Part shown: positions 33,155 through 41,657 of the stretch, one piece after another
Position numbering within the stretch: the first letter of the stretch is position 1
Layout: each line of letters starts with the position of its first letter
Virus record (IMG/VR): IMGVR_UViG_3300020438_006740
Coordinates: 1 to 64,000 of that record
Source of the DNA: a virus
Reading direction: 5' to 3' (one strand)
Length of the DNA: 64,000 nt
Program-made: the position numbers and the translations under genes
The notes under the pieces: generated by a model
What the model was told of the DNA's origin: nothing
Database searches by the model: none
Seen by the model: the letters and a program-made list of their open reading frames with translations, nothing else

Positions 33155-34338
33155 TTTTTAACCTTTTTATAAGCTCTGCCATCTACATTGAAGAATAACT
33201 TTAAAGCATCAAAGACTTCGTCTTTAGATGATACTCTCATTGAGACGAATCGTGTTCTTTTGACTGAATCTTCAAGCATATAAGATAGCTTATTAGAGTC
33301 AGAACCCCAACTATAAGAATCTCCAAGATCTATCTCCCCGTAGCCAATCGCCCTAACCATTGGTAGCATTTTTCTAACATAGTCAATAACCAGCTTGTTG
33401 TCATCAACCCAGTTATCTCCATCGCTAAATTCAAAAATATAATTGTTCCACTGATCAGCAGGGTGGTTCTCGCACATGTGTTCATAAGCCAACTTAAATG
33501 CAGAAGAGCATTTTGTTCCGCCAGATCCACTCATGCTGAAAAATTCTTTTTCAGAAGTGGTAAAAGCCTTTACATCATGGGCTATAAAAACAAGAGATAT
33601 ATTTTTGTATCTTCTTTTTAAGAACTGAACCATCCAAAAGTAAAAGCTTTTTGCGATAAAAACTTTATCTTTTGTCATAGAACCACTTATATCCATCATA
33701 AGATATACAGCGGCATTAGAAAGATACTCTTTGTTTGTTTCGTAATGTCTGTAGCGAAGATCATCTTCATTAATTCCACCTATTTTCGCCTCACCTCTTG
33801 AGGCGTTTCGCTTAAGGTTTTGAATCAAAGTTTTCTTTAGGTCTAAATTTGGATAAATACCTTTTTTACTTATTGTAGATAATTCCTCTGTTTCTATCTC
33901 TATAAATGATGATTTTTCCGGTTCCATCCAGGGAAGGTCGAGCTCATCCATAAGAATTTCGACAAGCTCATCTATTGTGACTTCTGCGTCATAAAAGACC
34001 TCGCCCTCTTTGTCGCCAGCCTTTTGAGGGTTGCCTTTCTTTTTCTTTTTTCCAAGACGAAACTTATCCCCACCCTTAACATCAAGGCCTTGGCCCGTTC
34101 CAGAGCTGTTCTTTAGTCTGCCATACTTAAATCTATACTTATCTAAAAATCTAATAGGAACTTTTATTTTTTTATCACCATCTGAGGTGATAATGTTGTG
34201 CTCTGTGATTAGATCTTTTCCATTTTTTCTAATGGCATCATTTACAAGCTTTTTATGTCTTTCGGAGTCTCTTTTACCTCTCTGCTTTAGCCTCCAAATA
34301 TCAGAGAGGTTTTCTCCAGACTTTGGAGTATCTGACAT
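33151..34338 (-). CDS. DUF444/YeaH/YhbH family protein with von Willebrand A domain
   Basis: The C-terminal half is a vWA domain with a complete MIDAS motif (YLMMDISGSMTKDKV, residues about 212-226), SGSGGTKCSSAF and EFSDGDNWVDD. The N-terminal half is basic and Gly-rich (GTGQGLDVKGGDKF, KKKKKGNPQKAGDK), as in YeaH/YhbH. At 395 residues it is in the family range. It is the standard partner of PrkA and SpoVR in E. coli and Bacillus. A protein-binding role is likely, since vWA domains often bind AAA+ partners. Confidence 0.93.
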   Translation of the reverse strand: MSDTPKSGENLSDIWRLKQRGKRDSERHKKLVNDAIRKNGKDLITEHNIITSDGDKKIKVPIRFLDKYRFKYGRLKNSSGTGQGLDVKGGDKFRLGKKKKKGNPQKAGDKEGEVFYDAEVTIDELVEILMDELDLPWMEPEKSSFIEIETEELSTISKKGIYPNLDLKKTLIQNLKRNASRGEAKIGGINEDDLRYRHYETNKEYLSNAAVYLMMDISGSMTKDKVFIAKSFYFWMVQFLKRRYKNISLVFIAHDVKAFTTSEKEFFSMSGSGGTKCSSAFKLAYEHMCENHPADQWNNYIFEFSDGDNWVDDNKLVIDYVRKMLPMVRAIGYGEIDLGDSYSWGSDSNKLSYMLEDSVKRTRFVSMRVSSKDEVFDALKLFFNVDGRAYKKVKK

Positions 34339-34339
34339 G

Positions 34340-36259
34340 TTAATTCCTTGCCATTAGAGAGCTTACATATCTCAAAAGCTTATTAGCGCTTTCTGCATTA
34401 TACCCATGCTTGTCACAAAGAGTTTGCACAACAACATTTACTCTCTTAAGCTCTTCTTCATCTGGATTTCTGGCAGAAACTGTTAATCTGATAACGTCCT
34501 GTCTCTCGTCAAATAGCTGCTTTTCCAAAGCCTCTCTTAGGCGAGCATGCTCACGATAATCATAAGCCCCGCCATTTGTTCTTGCCGATTTTAACATCTT
34601 TCTGTAGATTTCCTGACGGAAAGAGTTTTTGCCTGACTCGGTTATTCCAACCTTTTCCTCAATAGAGCGCATCAAGCGCTCATTTGGAGGAGAGTACTCT
34701 CCCCACTCATCTTCAATCCTTGCTCCATCTAGGTAGGCGCCAACATGATCCATGTAATTTGAAAGAAGATTCTGTATTTCTGCCTCAAAATTTACAAAGA
34801 ATGCTTTTTGAACTTCATTTCGCGCTACCTTAGAGTATTCTTCAATAACTGTAGTAAGAATGTTTTCCAATCTTTCAATCTCATCTTTATCTAGCTTTGG
34901 GTTAGAAGCAAAACCATCTCTGACAACTCTTATCGCATCAATTGGTGTGATGCAGCTTGTATTATCTTGTGCTAGAGCAGACGAAAGTCTATTTATAATA
35001 TATCTCGGAGAAACACCAGACATGCCTTCCGCCTCAAACTCTTTTCTCAAAGTGGGAATGTCAGTCTGAGAGAATCCCTCAATCTCTTCTCCGTCATATA
35101 GCTTCATTTTATTTAGCGGAGTTAACCCATTATTTTTTGATTCTTTCAATCTAGATAAAATGGCAAACATTGCTGCACAATATAGGGTATATGGAGCAAT
35201 ATGAACTCCATTAAATCTTGCTTGCCCAATAAGCTTCTCATAAATTCTTACTTCTTCTGATACCTGGAGATTATAAGGAACTTTTACAACGATAATTCTA
35301 TCATGAAGTGCCTCCATCTCATCCTTAGCTAAGAATCTTTTATATTCAGTCTCATTGGTGTGAGCTAGCAAGAACTCATCTGCATAAATAAAAGGAAATC
35401 TTCCTGTTTTAATATTTTTCTCTTGAGCCAAAGTAAGCAAAACATATAAAAACTTTTGATCAACCTTGAGCATCTCGACAAACTCCATGATGCCTCTGTT
35501 TGCAACATTTAGCTCTCCATCAAATCTATATGCTCTTGGGTCTGACTCTGATCCGAACTGCCCAATCTTGCTCAGATCCATAGAGCCAACTAGCTCTGAT
35601 ACATCTTGACTCTTTTTATCAGAGGGAACAAAGGTTCCAACACCAATGCGAGACTGCTCTGAAAAGAACATTCTTTTAACAGGTAGCCTCAAGAAGTCTC
35701 CTTCGTACTTTTCTTTTAATACAAGATCCATGTAAGGAGACAGCTGGCCATCAATCTTTACTCCATAATCATCCAAAAACTTCTGCCTTAAAGCCTTTGG
35801 CACTGCAGTGAGAGGGTCCTCATACATTGGGGATTCTTCTAAGCAGTAGGTTTGACCCAACTCTGTTTTCGAAAAAGCTTCAAGACCTTTCTTTAGAAGA
35901 ACAGATAGCTGAGATTTGCCGGATGAAGTTGGTCCATAAAGAAGCAAAATTCTCCTAGAAACCTCTGATCCTGCCGAAGCAGCTTTTAAATAAGATATAA
36001 TCTCAGACAAAGATTCATCTATTCCAAAAAGATCATTGTCAAAAAAGTTATATTTCTTTACAGAGTTATCTTCTGCTCTTTCAATTCCATGAGATTCAAT
36101 CATCTTAAGAACTCTTGTGTGAGAGCTCATATGAATCTCTGGATTATCCAGAACTAATTGAATATAGTCAGCTAAAGTTCCGCTCCAATTTAAAGAGCTT
36201 GTTTCATCTACATGATTCTCTAGCAGAGAGAGAAGGTCTGTCTTTTTTGACTTGGGCAT
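34340..36259 (-). CDS. prkA: PrkA-type serine protein kinase / AAA+ ATPase
   Basis: The AAA+ core has Walker A LLLYGPTSSGKSQLSV (about residues 106-121), followed by family sequence FFSEQSRIGVGTFVPSDKKS, GELNVANRGIMEFVEMLK and FPFIYADEFLLAHTNETEY. The C-terminal kinase-like part keeps YIINRLSSALA and EKVGITESGKNSFRQEIYR. At 639 residues it is full length. PrkA phosphorylates proteins and has been described as an AAA+ enzyme; it acts in stationary phase, nitrogen stress and sporulation. It heads the operon, with GGAG before its ATG. Confidence 0.94.
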   Translation of the reverse strand: MPKSKKTDLLSLLENHVDETSSLNWSGTLADYIQLVLDNPEIHMSSHTRVLKMIESHGIERAEDNSVKKYNFFDNDLFGIDESLSEIISYLKAASAGSEVSRRILLLYGPTSSGKSQLSVLLKKGLEAFSKTELGQTYCLEESPMYEDPLTAVPKALRQKFLDDYGVKIDGQLSPYMDLVLKEKYEGDFLRLPVKRMFFSEQSRIGVGTFVPSDKKSQDVSELVGSMDLSKIGQFGSESDPRAYRFDGELNVANRGIMEFVEMLKVDQKFLYVLLTLAQEKNIKTGRFPFIYADEFLLAHTNETEYKRFLAKDEMEALHDRIIVVKVPYNLQVSEEVRIYEKLIGQARFNGVHIAPYTLYCAAMFAILSRLKESKNNGLTPLNKMKLYDGEEIEGFSQTDIPTLRKEFEAEGMSGVSPRYIINRLSSALAQDNTSCITPIDAIRVVRDGFASNPKLDKDEIERLENILTTVIEEYSKVARNEVQKAFFVNFEAEIQNLLSNYMDHVGAYLDGARIEDEWGEYSPPNERLMRSIEEKVGITESGKNSFRQEIYRKMLKSARTNGGAYDYREHARLREALEKQLFDERQDVIRLTVSARNPDEEELKRVNVVVQTLCDKHGYNAESANKLLRYVSSLMARN

Positions 36260-36262
36260 ATC

Positions 36263-36550
36263 TTAGTTTTCTCCATATATATTTCTAATTGTTCTTAAAT
36301 CACCAGATCTTACTTTATTTGCAATCTTTCTAGCTTCATCTTTTACTTCGCTCATAATTGTTTGTTTGTCTTTATTTATCTTACTAGACAAAGCTCCAAA
36401 TACTTGGTTGAATTCGCAAGCTTCACCACAATTACTGCACTCTACCTGCTTAAAGTGATCTGAATTTTTTAACTCTAAATAAAGAGCTATAGAAAGGCTA
36501 TACTCAACTTCTGCAGAACAGTTTGTGCATGAATATTTGTACTTAGCCAT
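36263..36550 (-). CDS. Zinc-ribbon protein (95 aa)
   Basis: Two Cys pairs (YSCTNCSAE and VECSNCGEAC) form an FmdB-like zinc ribbon, followed by a helical charged tail (DEARKIANKVRSGDLRTIRN). It precedes prkA by three bases, so it may be part of that operon. A regulatory or nucleic-acid-binding role is possible. Confidence 0.6.
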   Translation of the reverse strand: MAKYKYSCTNCSAEVEYSLSIALYLELKNSDHFKQVECSNCGEACEFNQVFGALSSKINKDKQTIMSEVKDEARKIANKVRSGDLRTIRNIYGEN

Positions 36551-36736
36551 TTAATCAACCTCTTCTGAATTATATAATACGATATCTTCTTCAACTTTTA
36601 ATTTTCCAGCTAAAGAAAAATCTCTCATTATCTTTTTTCTAAACTTAGGGTCTGTAATTTTTATTGTAATCTCTAAATCATCAGTATTTGTGTCATATTT
36701 AAATGATTTAATTTTACCTACTTCCTTTTCCTTCAT
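36551..36736 (-). CDS. Small hypothetical protein (61 aa)
   Basis: A short, mixed protein (IKSFKYDTNTDDLEITIKI, DFSLAGKLKVEEDIVLYNS) with a beta-rich pattern. It overlaps its upstream neighbour by 23 bases and abuts the zinc-ribbon gene. No family is recognised. Confidence 0.5.
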   Translation of the reverse strand: MKEKEVGKIKSFKYDTNTDDLEITIKITDPKFRKKIMRDFSLAGKLKVEEDIVLYNSEEVD

Positions 36737-37049
36737 AAAGTGACTCTATAGCATTTTTAATATGTGGATTTTCTAGCTCATTTATAAAAAATAACAAATC
36801 AGCTTTTGGAAGCTTTTCGGCGCAAACTATTGAGGCTATAGGTATATGTAGAATAAAGATTGGCTTATCGAAACCGGGGATCTCTTCTTTGTTATCATCT
36901 ATAGGCACGACGGCCAAAGAACTATCTTTAGTTGAGTGATTCTTAAATATATATTTTTTTGGTCTAGATGTCGGATCATCATAAACGGTTTTTAATGTAA
37001 TTAAATCATTTTTTCTAAAAGTGCAAAATAAATTATCTTTAGATTTCAT
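36714..37049 (-). CDS. Hypothetical protein (111 aa)
   Basis: The start MKSKDNLFCTF has GGAG six bases upstream and overlaps the helicase stop by 11 bases. The protein is an alpha/beta mix (LITLKTVYDDPTSRPKKYI, PIFILHIPIASIVCAEKL). Its coupling to the replicative helicase suggests a replication-related role, without direct evidence. Confidence 0.5.
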   Translation of the reverse strand: MKSKDNLFCTFRKNDLITLKTVYDDPTSRPKKYIFKNHSTKDSSLAVVPIDDNKEEIPGFDKPIFILHIPIASIVCAEKLPKADLLFFINELENPHIKNAIESLYEGKGSR

Positions 37050-38406
37050 TCTCATCTCCAAAATCCTCTACCCAATCATCTGGCATACTTTCAATTCTAG
37101 AGTTTGGAAACACTTTTCTTAGCGATACTTTGCCTTTTGCTCCATCTCTATTTTTGACAATATGCAACTCCATATCTTCTCTTAGAAGCTCATCTTCCCT
37201 GTTAGCTATTACGAAAACAATCGCCGCATTATCACCAATCATCTTTGACCGACCCAAATCCTCTAGCGACGGATCATCAATCTTTTTGCCATTAGCCTTT
37301 TTTTGCTGCGCTTTTCTCTGTGCAGCTGTGACAACTGGTATGTTTTTCTTTCTGCAAAACTCATGTAGTTCCTCTGAAACTTTGCCTACATCAAGCCAGT
37401 CAGACCCTACTTGCCCAATTGTTGGCTTCATTAGCTGTAGATAATCAATAAAAATCGCATCTGGCTTAAATACGCCCATAAGATTTTCATATTTAGCCTC
37501 AATCTCCCCCATGGTTGTTCCACGAGGCATATCTAGAATATAAAATATTTTATTATATTCTTTTTGAAATTCTAAGTTTTTAATCCAGCGCTTTTCCTCT
37601 TCGTCGGTAAGCTGGGCTCTCGCAATACCGCGATGCCTTACGTTTGCAGCGTTTGCGTCAACCCTTTGCTCAAGCTGCTTTTTGCTCATTTCGCAAGAAA
37701 CATAAAGTATATTCTTGCCATCATTAAAGCCGGTAATACCTTCTGATGGTACATTTGAACCCAACCAAGCGTTGATGGCCATATTCATCATAAGCATAGA
37801 TTTACCAGACGAGCTTGCGCCGCCAATTACAAGCATCTCTGAGTTCTTAATACCCCAGGTGTAATCGTCAAGCTCTTTGTAGCCGGAAAGAAAACCCCTG
37901 ATCTCATCAGGGTTTTCCATAGTATACTTGTAATCGTCAACTCTTGAGTCTACAGATTCGGTTACATTACCCTCTGTAAAAACATCAGACTTATAAAGCC
38001 TTTCTGTTTTTGCAATTACTCTTTTTAGCTCATCATTGTAGTCGGTTAGCGATTCGCGATCGACATCAAGATGCTCTGCTTTTTCTGCAAGCTGAGAGAC
38101 TAGGTATTTATTGTACCTTTCTTTGACTCTATCAATATAGAATCCTATTTCATTTTGCTCGCAGTTCTCGTCTTTGATAAAGTCAATAATATCAACAGCT
38201 TCTTCCTCCGCATCTAGGAGTTTTTCCAAAACCTCATAAGAAGGAGGGCTTTTATGCCTAGAGTAATAAGAGTGAATTTGTAGAGCTGCAGGCTTGAAGT
38301 TAGGAAGAATGACCAACTTTAATAGGTCAAACTCTATCTGCATATAAACGTCATTTACATTGGACGGACCTTTTAGCATCCAATTTAAAATTTTAGCATC
38401 GTGCAT
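37039..38406 (-). CDS. dnaB: DnaB-like replicative helicase
   Basis: The C-terminal RecA-fold domain has Walker A VIGGASSSGKSMLMMNMA, Walker B DAIFIDYLQLMK, VTAAQRKAQQ and the closing AIVFVIANREDELL. The N-terminal 120 residues replace the canonical DnaB N-terminal domain with a helical domain (LKLVILPNFKPAALQIHSY). It unwinds DNA at the fork. The loader gene lies directly upstream, one base away, so the two form a replication pair. GGAG precedes the ATG. Confidence 0.9.
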   Translation of the reverse strand: MHDAKILNWMLKGPSNVNDVYMQIEFDLLKLVILPNFKPAALQIHSYYSRHKSPPSYEVLEKLLDAEEEAVDIIDFIKDENCEQNEIGFYIDRVKERYNKYLVSQLAEKAEHLDVDRESLTDYNDELKRVIAKTERLYKSDVFTEGNVTESVDSRVDDYKYTMENPDEIRGFLSGYKELDDYTWGIKNSEMLVIGGASSSGKSMLMMNMAINAWLGSNVPSEGITGFNDGKNILYVSCEMSKKQLEQRVDANAANVRHRGIARAQLTDEEEKRWIKNLEFQKEYNKIFYILDMPRGTTMGEIEAKYENLMGVFKPDAIFIDYLQLMKPTIGQVGSDWLDVGKVSEELHEFCRKKNIPVVTAAQRKAQQKKANGKKIDDPSLEDLGRSKMIGDNAAIVFVIANREDELLREDMELHIVKNRDGAKGKVSLRKVFPNSRIESMPDDWVEDFGDENEI

Positions 38407-39081
38407 CTATTTTCTCCGATAATCCTTTCCACCGACTATAAACACATCGACATGTCTTGACCTAAGGGATTTGAAAGATTTTGCAAAGAACCCTCCAAAT
38501 ATTGAATCTAGATCGTTGTCATTCGAGCATAAGATTGTTGGAAGCTGATTTTGAAACCTAGTCCTCAGAACATACTCCAAGGAGGTTCCAAATAACTGCT
38601 CTGCTTTTTCCGATGGAAAAATCCAGTGAGAAGAAAACTCATCAATAACAAGAAAATCCTTTTTGATAAGTTCTTGATAATATCTAGAGGTGTCCATCTG
38701 ACTTGAAAGAATATTTGCTACAACATCAGCCATAGTCGTATAAAGGGCTGAATATCTATTTGCTATAGCTAGCTTCAGAATACAACATGCAGTATAAGTT
38801 TTGCCCGTTCCAAGGTTTCCTGCAAATATTAGTGATTTACCACTGTCATAAAGCAGGTCTATATTTTCAATTTTTTTCCTTATTGTTTTTTTAAAATTCG
38901 GATCTCCCTCAAAGTTCTTAAACGATTTTGACCAATATTCGACAGGAATATTGGCCAAAGAGTATTTGTCTAGTCTTACTGATTTTGCTTCACATCTAAT
39001 GCATCCTTCTCCATTGCAGGGTATACAAGACTGCTTTATTTGCTCTTTCTTTCTCTCAATCTTTTTCCATGGTATCATCAT
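38407..39081 (-). CDS. DnaC/DnaI-like helicase loader ATPase
   Basis: The start MMIPWKKIERKKEQ overlaps the upstream gene by 26 bases. A Cys-rich N-terminus (CIPCNGEGCIRCEAKS) forms a zinc-binding segment as in DnaI/DnaC-type loaders. AAA+ motifs follow: Walker A FAGNLGTGKTYTACCIL, Walker B DFLVIDEFSSH and the sensor TILCSNDNDL. It probably loads the helicase encoded just downstream. IstB-like ATPases are alternatives, but the helicase neighbour favours a loader. Confidence 0.85.
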   Translation of the reverse strand: MMIPWKKIERKKEQIKQSCIPCNGEGCIRCEAKSVRLDKYSLANIPVEYWSKSFKNFEGDPNFKKTIRKKIENIDLLYDSGKSLIFAGNLGTGKTYTACCILKLAIANRYSALYTTMADVVANILSSQMDTSRYYQELIKKDFLVIDEFSSHWIFPSEKAEQLFGTSLEYVLRTRFQNQLPTILCSNDNDLDSIFGGFFAKSFKSLRSRHVDVFIVGGKDYRRK

Positions 39082-39457
39082 TAATCCCAAATGATATTTT
39101 TGAATTATGCTTATCGTCCCCAAAGAATACTGAAAACTCATCCTCGTTCTTTGCACCAACTAAGGATGAGGGAATCGATAAAGTCGAATCATCATAAGAT
39201 ATTCCGTTCATTGGAAAGTCAGCCCCAGACCTTACTGGTCTGCCTTCAGGAACAGGATAATCATGCCCCGGCCTACTGTCATTAGAATTTTGCAAAACGG
39301 ACATTGCAGAAATCTTTGATCTAAAAACAACCGTCAAAATTCCTTTGCTTTCAATAATAATTTTTTGCTCTTCAAATATCTTTACCTTTCCAGATATTTG
39401 CCAGCCACCTTCTAGATAAAAGGCAACTTCTTTGCCTATAATAACCGAATTATCCAT
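39056..39457 (-). CDS. Hfq/Sm-like protein with acidic tail (133 aa)
   Basis: Residues about 9-53 follow the Sm1/Sm2 pattern of Hfq: VAFYLEGGWQISGKVKIFEE, then KIIIESKGILTVVFRSKISAM, where Hfq has a KHAIS motif. The remainder is a polar, disordered tail (FPMNGISYDDSTLSIPSS). Such proteins chaperone RNA in bacteria. It lies directly upstream of the loader and helicase. The similarity is structural-pattern level, not close, so another small beta-barrel is possible. Confidence 0.55.
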   Translation of the reverse strand: MDNSVIIGKEVAFYLEGGWQISGKVKIFEEQKIIIESKGILTVVFRSKISAMSVLQNSNDSRPGHDYPVPEGRPVRSGADFPMNGISYDDSTLSIPSSLVGAKNEDEFSVFFGDDKHNSKISFGINDDTMEKD

Positions 39458-39656
39458 CTTTTTTCCTTAGTTTGTCTGCTATAATGGATCTCACCGTTAT
39501 TGCAGGCCTTACCTTTCCTTCTTTTTTGTGAACGTAAGAATCATCTATTGAATCAATTTGTAACTGGCAATAAACAGAGCAAAACAAGCCTGGTGATGCG
39601 TCGTAATAAATGTACCCTTTGTTACATACAGAGCATTTTCCGCTGTGTTTCGCCAT
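39450..39656 (-). CDS. Small zinc-finger protein (68 aa)
   Basis: Cysteines in GKCSVCNKGYIYYD and PGLFCSVYCQLQID form a treble-clef-like zinc finger. The C-terminus is basic (IIADKLRKKDG). It overlaps the Hfq-like gene by eight bases. It may bind nucleic acid. Confidence 0.6.
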   Translation of the reverse strand: MAKHSGKCSVCNKGYIYYDASPGLFCSVYCQLQIDSIDDSYVHKKEGKVRPAITVRSIIADKLRKKDG

Positions 39657-39661
39657 TACTG

Positions 39662-39946
39662 CTAACCCCTAACTTCAGAGAGAATCTCTTCCGTAAGCCT
39701 ATGGGCCCTAACCACTTCCTCTCCGCCCCTGTAAACAATCAAAGTGGGTACGCTCATTATTTTCGCAGACATCGCCTCTGATTTGCATAGCTGAATATCA
39801 GCATAAGCAACGTTACTCAGGTTTAGGCCAGCAACTTTTGGTTTCAAAACCTTACAGGGGGCGCACCAAGTGGCCCCAAACATAATCATACAAGTTTCAT
39901 TATTTGAAATAAAACTTGCAAAAGTTTTATTATCTAACTTTATCAT
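39662..39946 (-). CDS. trx: Thioredoxin-like protein
   Basis: The active site MFGATWCAPCKVLKPKV has CAPC at residues 28-31, and the cis-Pro is in IMSVPTLIVYRGG. At 94 residues it is slightly shorter than host thioredoxins but complete. Phage thioredoxins reduce ribonucleotide reductase or serve in redox control. A -10-like TATAAT box occurs about 50 bases upstream in the 94-base gap to the next gene, with no clear -35. Confidence 0.9.
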   Translation of the reverse strand: MIKLDNKTFASFISNNETCMIMFGATWCAPCKVLKPKVAGLNLSNVAYADIQLCKSEAMSAKIMSVPTLIVYRGGEEVVRAHRLTEEILSEVRG

Positions 39947-40040
39947 AGTTATCCTAAATTGTATATTTTACCACAAGGGTCTTTGTATTATACTGTATAT
40001 CAAAATTAGTTCTTCCAAATATTTTAAAGCCCTATATGAG

Positions 40041-40331
40041 CTATATTTTTGGATTATTTGGAGGTTCTGGCTCTACCACTCTTGGTCTAATGTCGTAACC
40101 ATCATAGTATCTCAAGAGAGACTCTCTTTTGTATTTGTATTTTCCGCGATCAAGATCTGGATAAAAATACTGTTTTTTTGCAGCTTTAAGAAGAGAGTCT
40201 TCTGTATATTTTTCTGCAAGCTTTTTCGTGTCAAATGTTGCTAGTAACTCCTCTATATAAACGGTTTCGTTTGGATTATCATACCCGTTGTAGATAAGAT
40301 CCTCTCTTGTTCCGTAAAGTTCATAATTCAT
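40041..40331 (-). CDS. Hypothetical protein (96 aa)
   Basis: A basic, Tyr-rich protein (MNYELYGTREDLIYNGYDN, AKKQYFYPDLDRGKYKYKR) with an acidic Pro tail (VVEPEPPNNPKI). It resembles short phage proteins of unknown role, but no family is named. It marks the boundary between the AT-rich replication block and the GC-rich small-gene block. Confidence 0.5.
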   Translation of the reverse strand: MNYELYGTREDLIYNGYDNPNETVYIEELLATFDTKKLAEKYTEDSLLKAAKKQYFYPDLDRGKYKYKRESLLRYYDGYDIRPRVVEPEPPNNPKI

Positions 40332-40348
40332 CGCTCATCCTCCATGTA

Positions 40349-40837
40349 TTATCCTCCACTCTTTATCTCCCGCCCATCGGCGTCAATCAGCACAAGCGTG
40401 CAATTCAAGAGTTCTGCGAGTGCAACCCCTACCCATTGGACAATCTCGTCTAACCAAAATAAGCGGTGATTTAATGTCTCATAGTCCATTTTGTACCAAG
40501 CTAGTTCCATAGAGGCTTCTGTTATAGCCTTATCCAAGCCCTCCTGTATCACGTCACCGTCCCATGCGAGGACGAGTGCGCAGAGATCTGGGACTAAGGG
40601 CCACCACGAAGCGTTGTCGATCCACGACCTCCAACGCTCTCCATCCCAACAGGCAATCGGAGAGCGGGCACCGCACGCACCTTCAGCAATTAGCCTATGC
40701 GGGTCTTCTTTTGCGGGGACCAGAAGAACTCCTTTGATCTTACTCATTTTATCTTCTTCCTTATTTTTACAACCAAATGAGCAGAAGAGATCGTGCTCAA
40801 AAGGCATCCTTCTTCCGCAGACAATACAATTAGTCAT
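40349..40837 (-). CDS. Zinc-finger-started hypothetical protein (162 aa)
   Basis: The start MTNCIVCGRRMPF shares a base with the upstream stop (TAATG). The first 25 residues hold C..C...C...C (CIVCGRRM, FCSFGCKN), a small zinc finger. The rest (IACWDGERWRSWIDNASWW, DLCALVLAWDGDVIQ) is Trp-rich. The internal Met of MSKIKGVLL could be a start for a shorter form. The function is unknown. GC-rich composition. Confidence 0.55.
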   Translation of the reverse strand: MTNCIVCGRRMPFEHDLFCSFGCKNKEEDKMSKIKGVLLVPAKEDPHRLIAEGACGARSPIACWDGERWRSWIDNASWWPLVPDLCALVLAWDGDVIQEGLDKAITEASMELAWYKMDYETLNHRLFWLDEIVQWVGVALAELLNCTLVLIDADGREIKSGG

Positions 40838-41040
40838 TACTTCTCTCGAATATCTTTGGCATACCGAAGGCATGCCTTACCCAGCTTCTCTAGCTCGCGA
40901 GCATTCATGGGATTATCTTTTCCACAAACAGTTAACAAAGCTTTGCGTGGTTCTTCATCATCGTGCTCGGAGGGAGATAAAAGCGTTAGATATAAGCTGC
41001 CCTCGCCATCAGCAAACTCAATATATAGGTTCTTAGCCAC
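40837..41040 (-). CDS. Small hypothetical protein (67 aa)
   Basis: A short alpha/beta protein (LYIEFADGEGSLYLTLLSP, ELEKLGKACLRYAKDIREK). It lies three bases after the next gene's stop and is coupled to the zinc-finger gene. The family is unknown. Confidence 0.5.
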   Translation of the reverse strand: MAKNLYIEFADGEGSLYLTLLSPSEHDDEEPRKALLTVCGKDNPMNARELEKLGKACLRYAKDIREK

Positions 41041-41043
41041 CTT

Positions 41044-41373
41044 TTACGTGCCCATCGGGTCGGACGAGTAGCGACCATCATCTTGCATATACTTGAGTTC
41101 CAATAACGCTGCATCTCTTTTTTTCTGGGCATCCTCAAGTTGCTTTTCCAGCCTCTGAATATACAAGTGATGAGCAGTGTTAGGGACAAAGCACATTGTG
41201 ATCTCTTGTCCAGAGTAAAACATATTTTTTGATCCTGGGTTTGGTATTGCTTTCCTTACAATGCAGCGGTAAAGCCAACCACCGGGAGCACGGAGCCTAT
41301 CTGTGGTCATGAGGGATCCCTCCTCGCAAACTTTTTCCCATTCTTTTGATTCCCATTTATCAGGTATTGTCAC
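41044..41373 (-). CDS. Hypothetical protein (109 aa)
   Basis: The N-terminus has a compact beta domain (APGGWLYRCIVRKAIPNPG, MFYSGQEITMCFVPN), followed by a coiled-coil helix (YIQRLEKQLEDAQKKRDAAL). No family is recognised. It is part of the small-gene block. Confidence 0.5.
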   Translation of the reverse strand: MTIPDKWESKEWEKVCEEGSLMTTDRLRAPGGWLYRCIVRKAIPNPGSKNMFYSGQEITMCFVPNTAHHLYIQRLEKQLEDAQKKRDAALLELKYMQDDGRYSSDPMGT

Positions 41374-41393
41374 TATTATCTCCTTTGACGCTA

Positions 41394-41657
41394 TTATTCA
41401 TTTAATACCTCCTCAATCGCATCGGTCGCCCCCCATGCTGCCGCCGCATCCATGAGCCACCGTGCCGATAGGGCTATGTCATCGCGCTGCACGTCCGACT
41501 CAAAGTCGATGCACCCCCACGACAGCTTTATGCGCTGACCATCCAGCCAGATCAACCAGCCGGGGTTCTCCCCGTCTTCCGTCAAGATTAGATCCCCGTC
41601 GGATACCCTCCACTCCTCCGCAGGAGCCAGGAAGGACAGCGCATTGATGGCCTCCAT
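41394..41657 (-). CDS. Small GC-rich hypothetical protein (87 aa)
   Basis: A short protein (LILTEDGENPGWLIWLDGQ, ALSARWLMDAAAAWG) of mixed type. It overlaps the upstream gene's frame by 158 bases. Its composition looks like genuine coding sequence, whereas the overlapping end of the upstream frame looks like readthrough. Confidence 0.5.
   Translation of the reverse strand: MEAINALSFLAPAEEWRVSDGDLILTEDGENPGWLIWLDGQRIKLSWGCIDFESDVQRDDIALSARWLMDAAAAWGATDAIEEVLNE

Noticed and set aside
36263-36736. Zinc-ribbon and small gene as part of a toxin-antitoxin pair
   Set aside because: No toxin-like fold or antitoxin DNA-binding motif is visible, and both continue the helicase gene run.
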